DNA from: a bacterium
GTDB lineage: Bacteria; Bacteroidota; Ignavibacteria; Kapaibacteriales; UBA961
NCBI GenBank assembly: GCA_022844575.1
Contig: JALHLL010000112.1
Location: 1-11,062, forward strand
Direction: 5' to 3'
DNA length: 11,062 nt
Made by a program: the position numbers and the translations under genes
Shown here: positions 6,314 to 11,062 of the stretch, in pieces
Numbering within the stretch: the first letter of the stretch is position 1
Layout: each line of letters starts with the position of its first letter
The notes under the pieces: model-generated
Database searches by the model: none
What the model was told of the DNA's origin: nothing
The model's input: the letters and a program-made list of their open reading frames with translations, nothing else

Positions 6314-7861
6314 TTAGAGACCTGAGTTATCTTTTTTGCCTCTTGTCACAGCATAAGCTCCAATCATTTTACCATGCTTCAAGCCATTTTCCGAATCAAA
6401 ACGATAATGAATACCACCATAAATTCTTGACACTGCCGCTTCAACGGCCATTGCTTCAAATTCAGATTTCTTTTCGGGAAAAATGTAAGAGAGTACCTCT
6501 GCTCCGGCAGCAGAAAATGTAGAGTGACCGGAAGCATAAGCAGGAAAGTTCGGAATTCCGGTTGATGTTGTAATGGCCGAATTTATTTCTGAAGGACGTG
6601 GAACAAGATAGTAAAACTTCATATCCCAACAACAAACACCGGCATCGTGCATTGCGCTATTAAGGAGTGCCAATGTTCTTGCAGTACGGACTTCGCTGTA
6701 TTTGTTGCTGTATGTAATTTGTATCGTACGTCTGTTCCAATGTCCGGGAGGAGTATAAGTACCCGCTCCGTCTGCCCAAAATGAGGCAATACGTACCTGT
6801 TCACGTGTACGGTCGGAAGCTATGGATTTCAATTCATCAACATCTTTCTGAAACGCAGCACTATCAAAGGCAGGCGGAGCACCTACCGCTGTTCTCATTT
6901 CAATTTTTTCATTCATACCAAAGTTCCATGTTTTTACATTACCGTATGCAGGTAACATAGGAGGACGCGCCGGGATTTCACGACTTGTCCAAATACGAGT
7001 TATTCCTCGTGCCTTTGCATCCGCAATTTGCGCTGCATAACCGGGTTGATTATTTGCATCTTTCATACCATCTGCTTTGGCATAAGCAATTATTTTATCA
7101 GCAACGACTTTACCAATTGCTTCACCCGCAGTAATATCACTCTTAACATTCATGCCCGCCCAAAGACGGCTATTTTTATGTTCCTCCGATTTTTCAGTAA
7201 GCAAAGGAACTTCGCCCGGAAAGAGAAATTTTAAAACTTCTCGAGAAGCTGCCGCTATGACCGCATCCTCCGAAGGATAAGAAGGCAAAGTGCTTTGCGG
7301 TAAACGTGGTATCGTGCCGTTAGCTACAGAATACGGTGCTTGTCTTGCAAATTGTACTTTATAATGATGAACCGCTACAAGTGCATCATATTGTGCAATG
7401 GTTAATAAAGCAAGTGCTCGCGAAGTATAAGGAGGGTTTGCAAATGGGAAACGCGGGTTCTTTAATGGGTTAGCAGGATCAGGTATAGGGTAGTTACCGT
7501 TTTCATCATAATTTGGCGGAATATTATAAGCAGCTGCTAATTCGCAAGCGATTTCATTCCAGCGCAACACTCCCCCGACACCCCAATATTTTACAGCTTG
7601 TAACTGACTCTCATTAGGTTGAATGGATTTAACTTCAGCTAATTCTTGTAGATATTCTGTTGAAGTAATATCGGTTGGAGCAGGTACCGTCAAATCTGCC
7701 GGAGCTGTCAAATACGTTGCCCATGTACCGGCATTAGCATCTGTGTTAGTAGGTGTATAAGGTTGTAACTCTTCTATTTCTATAGTTTTATCACATCCTA
7801 AACCGATAGAAATTACTACTAATAAGCAAATTCTAACTATTATAATAGATTTTATTTTCAT
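6314..7861 (-). CDS. Vanadium-dependent haloperoxidase / PAP2-superfamily lipoprotein
   Basis: This is a 515-residue exported protein. It starts MKIKSIIIVRICLLVVISIGLGC: a hydrophobic signal ending in a cysteine that is probably lipidated, although GLGC is a loose lipobox. The C-terminal domain has the full vanadate/phosphate pocket: K415-x6-R422-P423, S444-G445-H446 in YASGHSTFS, and S478-R479-x5-H485 in SRIYGGIH. These match the family pattern KxxxxxxRP, (P)SGH, SRxxxxxH; the usual Pro before SGH is Ala here. The N-terminal 400 residues (GTWATYLT, YWGVGGVLRWNEI, PYTSRALALLTIAQYDAL, YPSEDAVIAAA) form the helical bundle typical of bacterial haloperoxidase-like proteins. The frame is open to 7939, but that would overlap the upstream gene; the ATG at 7861 leaves a 31-base gap and starts the signal. 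Sequence alone does not separate haloperoxidase from acid phosphatase activity. It is probably co-transcribed with the upstream barrel gene and lies next to the transposase remnant. Confidence 0.88.
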   Translation of the reverse strand: MKIKSIIIVRICLLVVISIGLGCDKTIEIEELQPYTPTNTDANAGTWATYLTAPADLTVPAPTDITSTEYLQELAEVKSIQPNESQLQAVKYWGVGGVLRWNEIACELAAAYNIPPNYDENGNYPIPDPANPLKNPRFPFANPPYTSRALALLTIAQYDALVAVHHYKVQFARQAPYSVANGTIPRLPQSTLPSYPSEDAVIAAASREVLKFLFPGEVPLLTEKSEEHKNSRLWAGMNVKSDITAGEAIGKVVADKIIAYAKADGMKDANNQPGYAAQIADAKARGITRIWTSREIPARPPMLPAYGNVKTWNFGMNEKIEMRTAVGAPPAFDSAAFQKDVDELKSIASDRTREQVRIASFWADGAGTYTPPGHWNRRTIQITYSNKYSEVRTARTLALLNSAMHDAGVCCWDMKFYYLVPRPSEINSAITTSTGIPNFPAYASGHSTFSAAGAEVLSYIFPEKKSEFEAMAVEAAVSRIYGGIHYRFDSENGLKHGKMIGAYAVTRGKKDNSGL

Positions 7862-7892
7862 TGATATATTTCTTTTGTTGGCGATTGGATTA

Positions 7893-8831
7893 TTAACGAA
7901 TTTTAGGCGTATCGGATGATTCCGTTTCCGTTTGACCAAATTGGAATATATAACCGAAACCGATATTTAATGTAGTCGTCTGACCAAAGTTACGTCCTGC
8001 AAGCACTTGTGCTGCATTAGCCATAATCGAGAACATTCCGATATTGTAACGTCCATAAATTCCCACTGTCGAGGATTGCACCATAACTGTCGGTGTTGGC
8101 ATTGAGTTATACCGTATATCATCACCGCTCACGCAACTGAATCTATCAAAATAAACATCCGCCTGCAATTCAGAATTAATATACCCGGCACGTAAGGTCA
8201 CATCAGCAGCATTCGGAATCGGGATCTTATTAGTATTGTAAAGTGTACCCTTATAGAAATATGATTCTTCATCTATTGTCAGATCACCGCGCAAAGTATA
8301 GCCGGCTTGTAATGTACCATACCAACCCGATTCGGATGTAAGGTCAACTACAGCTCTTAACGAAGCAGAGGGTACTCCTATACCAATACTAAGTGGTAAT
8401 TGATTCACCACATAATCATGGGTAGGAAGGGAACCTCCCGCCGTAGCAAAAAAAGATAGATTTCCCAATCCTGTTTCAGTTGCATATACATTATACTTTA
8501 ACCACATAGAAATATCTTGGAATCCTTGATAGCCATTTAAGTAGCTATCACTAAAGCCCGTTGTTACATAAGGTAAAGAATAGATGGCATTGAGTTCATT
8601 GGTGATACCATATGCCCCCATTAGAGTAAAGGCATGGGAGCGAAAAGTTCCCAAGTTCGAGTTTTCTCTTTTCACATCAGATTCCCAGTACTTAGACCAA
8701 GAATTTTGTGAATAAGAAACAACTTGACAGAAACTATTTTTAGACATCATCATTCCATCGCCGGGTGTTTGTGCATTAACAGACGATACAATGATGAAAC
8801 CGCACATAAGTGCAACTTGTAGTAAACGCAT
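7893..8831 (-). CDS. Outer-membrane beta-barrel protein of the MetA-pathway phenol-degradation/transporter type
   Basis: The protein has 312 residues. Residues 1-20 form a signal peptide (cleavage after VNA, before QTPGDG). The mature part opens with MMMSKNSFCQVVSYSQNSW, followed by NLGTF, MGAYGITNELNAIYSLPYV and GFQDISMWLKYNVY, then THDYVVNQLPLSIGIG, SGWYGTLQAGYTLRGDLTID, DDIRYNSMPTP and AGRNFGQTTTLNIGFGYIF. This order of strands matches a barrel family I associate with PF13557. The name of that family comes from a few aromatic-degradation operons and says little about function here. I chose the ATG at 8831 because it begins the signal peptide; the frame is open to 8858. No Shine-Dalgarno sequence is seen. 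The haloperoxidase-like lipoprotein gene follows after 31 bases, and from memory this pairing recurs in Bacteroidota, suggesting the barrel passes a substrate or product of that enzyme. That link is inferred. Confidence 0.85.
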   Translation of the reverse strand: MRLLQVALMCGFIIVSSVNAQTPGDGMMMSKNSFCQVVSYSQNSWSKYWESDVKRENSNLGTFRSHAFTLMGAYGITNELNAIYSLPYVTTGFSDSYLNGYQGFQDISMWLKYNVYATETGLGNLSFFATAGGSLPTHDYVVNQLPLSIGIGVPSASLRAVVDLTSESGWYGTLQAGYTLRGDLTIDEESYFYKGTLYNTNKIPIPNAADVTLRAGYINSELQADVYFDRFSCVSGDDIRYNSMPTPTVMVQSSTVGIYGRYNIGMFSIMANAAQVLAGRNFGQTTTLNIGFGYIFQFGQTETESSDTPKIR

Positions 8832-8909
8832 AGTGAAACACTTAATAATACATAACAATGTAGTGAAAATATCACTTTCTCATCAGATGACCAAAATACC
8901 CGTACCCTT

Positions 8910-8941
8910 TTTATACATACACTTAACTAATTAAGTGTCAA
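8910..8941 (-). promoter_or_regulatory. Possible promoter of the barrel/haloperoxidase operon
   Basis: On the minus strand TTGACA lies at 8941-8936. Candidate -10 boxes are TGTATA at 8917-8912 (18-base spacer) or TATGTA at 8919-8914 (16-base spacer). The same place also reads TTTG, 19 bases, TATGTATA, a poor match to the Bacteroidota -7 box. The leader to the ATG at 8831 would be about 75 bases. The spacer is occupied by the inverted repeat at 8919-8938. Confidence 0.4.
8919..8938. repeat. 8-bp inverted repeat overlapping the -35/spacer, candidate operator
   Basis: ACACTTAA (8919-8926) is the exact reverse complement of TTAAGTGT (8931-8938), separated by CTAA. There is no T-run after it on either strand, so it is not a typical terminator. 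Its position over the putative -35 and spacer suits a dimeric repressor site. Confidence 0.45.
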
Positions 8942-8958
8942 ACTATTGATTTTTATAT

Positions 8959-8980
8959 AAAAACGCAAATGTTTACGTTT
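8959..8980 (-). terminator. Weak terminator candidate downstream of tilS
   Basis: On the minus strand AAACGT and GCGTTT (8980-8975 and 8966-8961, with one T-G pair) frame an 8-base AAACATTT loop, and the stem runs into a T-run ending at 8959. It lies about 40 bases past the tilS stop. The stem is short and AT-rich, so this is only a possibility. Confidence 0.35.
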
Positions 8981-9017
8981 ATTCGATCCAATGATAATAA
9001 CTACTCTATTTAAGTAC

Positions 9018-11062
9018 TTACTTCTCTTCTGTTTCGTTCTGATTTCTATACAAAAGTTCTGCTTTAATAATCTTTTGTGTACTTTCTTTGATTCTGAATT
9101 GTTCAGAAATTCTTTTTCCGAGTACCCAAATTATTTCATTACCTGCGCATAAAACAAGTGTTTTTTTCCTATCCAAAGCCCTTACTTTAGTATTAGTAAG
9201 GAAATCACTCACGGATGTATGCCCCTGCATTCCCAATGGCTGGAACTTATCACCATTACGCCATGAACGCAGTGTTAATTGTTTCGGTAATAAATCGGCA
9301 TCAAGGTATTCTATTAAAGGATTATTTGTCCACTCTTTCGGTCGTTTTTGTAAAATTGAAAGTCGTACAATCCACTCTTTTTCAACTATTTCCGAATCGG
9401 TAAAGATACCTTTATAATATTCAAAAACCTTTTTCCTTTTAGAAAGTACAATCGAATCGCGTTCGCGAATTGCGATAACCTGACCATTTACATCAACGAC
9501 TGTATTAACATCAGCATCACATAAATCAATAATCCTTTGAACTGTGGCCATCGGTTGATTACTTTGATTCATTTTGTGAACAAGCACAGCTTGAAACACC
9601 TCACCCTTGATAAAATCAGCTTGAGTCTTCAAACCTATCAACGAAATCGAAAATGCTCCATATTCAACTTGCTGAACATTTTTAGGTATGAATATATCAA
9701 GTAAATCTTGCATTACTTGGTCAACTCCATGCATCAACGAAGCTGTGCGATTAACAACCTCGACAACAGAATTTCCAAAAAGTTCACGAAGTTGGGGTAA
9801 TAATTTAAGTCTGATTTTGTTACGCGTATATAGTAGTGAGGTATTTGATGAATCCTCTCTCCAAAATAATCCCCTATTTTTTGCATACTCAACTATTTCA
9901 TCCTTACGAAGGCATAATAGAGGACGTACTAAATTTATTTTTTTTGATAAAGGTCTCTCGGAAGGAATACCGGATAATCCTGTAATTCCTGCACCTCGGA
10001 AAATATTAAACAAAAATGTTTCAGCGGCATCATCTGCAGTATGCGCCGTAGCAACGTACTCCGCAGCACAAGAACGAGCTTGTTTATCTAAGGAATTATA
10101 TCTCAAATTCCTTGCAGCAGTTTCAATGCTTATTTTATTCTTTTTTGCATATTCCTTAACCTGTACGCGCGCGCTATGGAATCGTAATCCGTTCCTTTTG
10201 CAAAATCCCTTCACAGAACGCTCATCATCGTCGGATTCCTTACCGCGCAGATTATGATTAATATGCGCCACCTGTACCTCAAAGTCATGTTTGGATGATA
10301 TAAAGCCGAAAATATCAGCCATTACAATCGAATCCACACCACCGCTGACAGCCAAAAGTATTGATGAACCATCAGGAATGGAAAGAGATTTTAGTAGAAA
10401 ACTCTCAACTTTATCAATTATGGACAATGCAAAATCACTGTAATTTCCAATCCTTAACGGCTGTGGTGCACGATGTCGAGATTTCTGTTTTTTAGGCAAT
10501 ACAATAGGTTGAGGCAAAGGAATAGGTATATACGTTTTGCCTGAATCATGGTATCTTTGTTTTTGCTCGGCAACCTGATCATTACGCTCATTTTTTCCTT
10601 CTTTTTCGCTCTTTACTTCTTGATTGTTTTCTTCATAAATCTCTTTTAATTGTTCGTTTTCTTCTTTTACTGCAGGTTTCTGATGCTTCTGTTTATTCGG
10701 TTGTTTTTCACGATTTTTTGTATCTGATTTCTCAACAGATTTTGTTTCAATCGGTAATGCCTGTTTATCCTGAGCTTCATGTACACTTTTAGTATTCTTC
10801 TTAGTTTTTTCCTCAGAACGTTGTGTGTTTTTATTTACGTTCGGTTTGGAAGATTCCTTTTGCTTACTATTGGGCGTAGGAACTTCTTTCGTATCAATAG
10901 TTTTTGTTTGCTCAAAAGTATTATTCTTTGGTTTTTCCAATAAAGCGGGAACATGTTTCCCTCCCATTTTATTTATTGGTATTCTTTGTCTCTCATGCTT
11001 TGTGGCAGGTTGAACCGTTTGTTTATTATGGTGTTGCTTTTGACCAGACTGAACTACAGGTT
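9018..11062 (-). CDS. tilS: tRNA(Ile)-lysidine synthase TilS with a long low-complexity N-terminal extension, 5' end outside the window
   Basis: TilS attaches lysine to C34 of the tRNA-Ile with a CAU anticodon, so that it reads AUA instead of AUG; this is normally essential. Counting from the in-frame ATG at 10967, the catalytic core starts at about residue 178 and runs to 649. It has the ATP-binding P-loop LLAVSGGVDS (SGGVDS at 208-213), VAHINHNLRG, ETAARNLRY, the conserved ATAHTADDAAETFLFNIFRG, VRPLL, WREDSSN with YTRNKIRLKLLP, and a TilS C-terminal domain with LRSWRNGDKFQPLGMQG and GKRISEQFRI. A core of about 470 residues fits the family. Ahead of it lie at least 170 residues that are about 18% Lys, 12% Glu and 9% Gln, with a proline-rich end (YIPIPLPQPIVLP). 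The frame has no stop from 10967 to the edge, so the extension is at least 200 residues. There is no Met codon between residue 1 and Met216, past the P-loop, so a normal-sized TilS would need a non-ATG start such as TTG at 10427. The enzyme call is firm. Confidence 0.92.
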   Translation of the reverse strand, partial: PVVQSGQKQHHNKQTVQPATKHERQRIPINKMGGKHVPALLEKPKNNTFEQTKTIDTKEVPTPNSKQKESSKPNVNKNTQRSEEKTKKNTKSVHEAQDKQALPIETKSVEKSDTKNREKQPNKQKHQKPAVKEENEQLKEIYEENNQEVKSEKEGKNERNDQVAEQKQRYHDSGKTYIPIPLPQPIVLPKKQKSRHRAPQPLRIGNYSDFALSIIDKVESFLLKSLSIPDGSSILLAVSGGVDSIVMADIFGFISSKHDFEVQVAHINHNLRGKESDDDERSVKGFCKRNGLRFHSARVQVKEYAKKNKISIETAARNLRYNSLDKQARSCAAEYVATAHTADDAAETFLFNIFRGAGITGLSGIPSERPLSKKINLVRPLLCLRKDEIVEYAKNRGLFWREDSSNTSLLYTRNKIRLKLLPQLRELFGNSVVEVVNRTASLMHGVDQVMQDLLDIFIPKNVQQVEYGAFSISLIGLKTQADFIKGEVFQAVLVHKMNQSNQPMATVQRIIDLCDADVNTVVDVNGQVIAIRERDSIVLSKRKKVFEYYKGIFTDSEIVEKEWIVRLSILQKRPKEWTNNPLIEYLDADLLPKQLTLRSWRNGDKFQPLGMQGHTSVSDFLTNTKVRALDRKKTLVLCAGNEIIWVLGKRISEQFRIKESTQKIIKAELLYRNQNETEEK

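Noticed and set aside
7862..7939. Upstream extension of the haloperoxidase-like gene
   Set aside because: It would overlap the end of the barrel gene by 47 bases and put a very basic stretch ahead of the lipoprotein signal.
9688..10257. 189-residue plus-strand frame
   Set aside because: Antisense to the conserved TilS core, with no start signal and no family resemblance.

Overview
The window comes from an AT-rich genome that fits the Bacteroidota/Chlorobiota (FCB) group, for example an Ignavibacteria- or Kapabacteria-like lineage. The evidence for this is an OmpA protein with thrombospondin type 3 repeats, a Bacteroidota-type promoter (TTTG-N20-TAnnTTTG) at 3240-3271, weak or absent Shine-Dalgarno sequences, and an outer-membrane barrel/haloperoxidase-like lipoprotein pair of a type I recall from Bacteroidota. 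The lineage is an inference; there is no rRNA or other phylogenetic marker here.

Layout. 2-322 (+): the C-terminus of an RtcR-type sigma-54 activator, cut by the window edge. 337-368: a strong hairpin terminator between convergent genes. 392-2065 (-): a secreted OmpA-like protein with a barrel, nine calcium-binding-type repeats and a peptidoglycan-binding domain. 2266-3095 (-): a two-gene unit with a four-helix membrane protein followed by a small conserved protein of unknown function that contains a G9 run. 3293-5761 (+): a large membrane-anchored SpoIIE/RsbU-type PP2C phosphatase with its own promoter. 5767-6307 (-): a decayed, 5'-truncated IS3-family transposase. 6314-8831 (-): a probable two-gene operon, an outer-membrane beta-barrel protein followed by a vanadium haloperoxidase/PAP2-like lipoprotein with all the usual vanadate-pocket residues. 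9018-11062 (-): tRNA(Ile)-lysidine synthase TilS with a low-complexity N-terminal extension of at least 200 residues that runs off the window.

How the genes fit together. Most of the window concerns the cell envelope and signalling: a wall-anchoring OmpA protein, a membrane phosphatase that probably passes an envelope signal to an anti-sigma/anti-anti-sigma switch located elsewhere, and the barrel/haloperoxidase pair, which probably acts at the outer membrane or in the periplasm. RtcR (RNA repair control) and TilS (tRNA decoding) are both RNA-related but lie at opposite ends and are not visibly linked.

I see no defence island, CRISPR array, tRNA or rRNA gene. The least ordinary items are the TilS extension, the barrel plus haloperoxidase pair, the G9 tract inside a small gene, and the dead transposase, which I recognised only by translating across its frame breaks.
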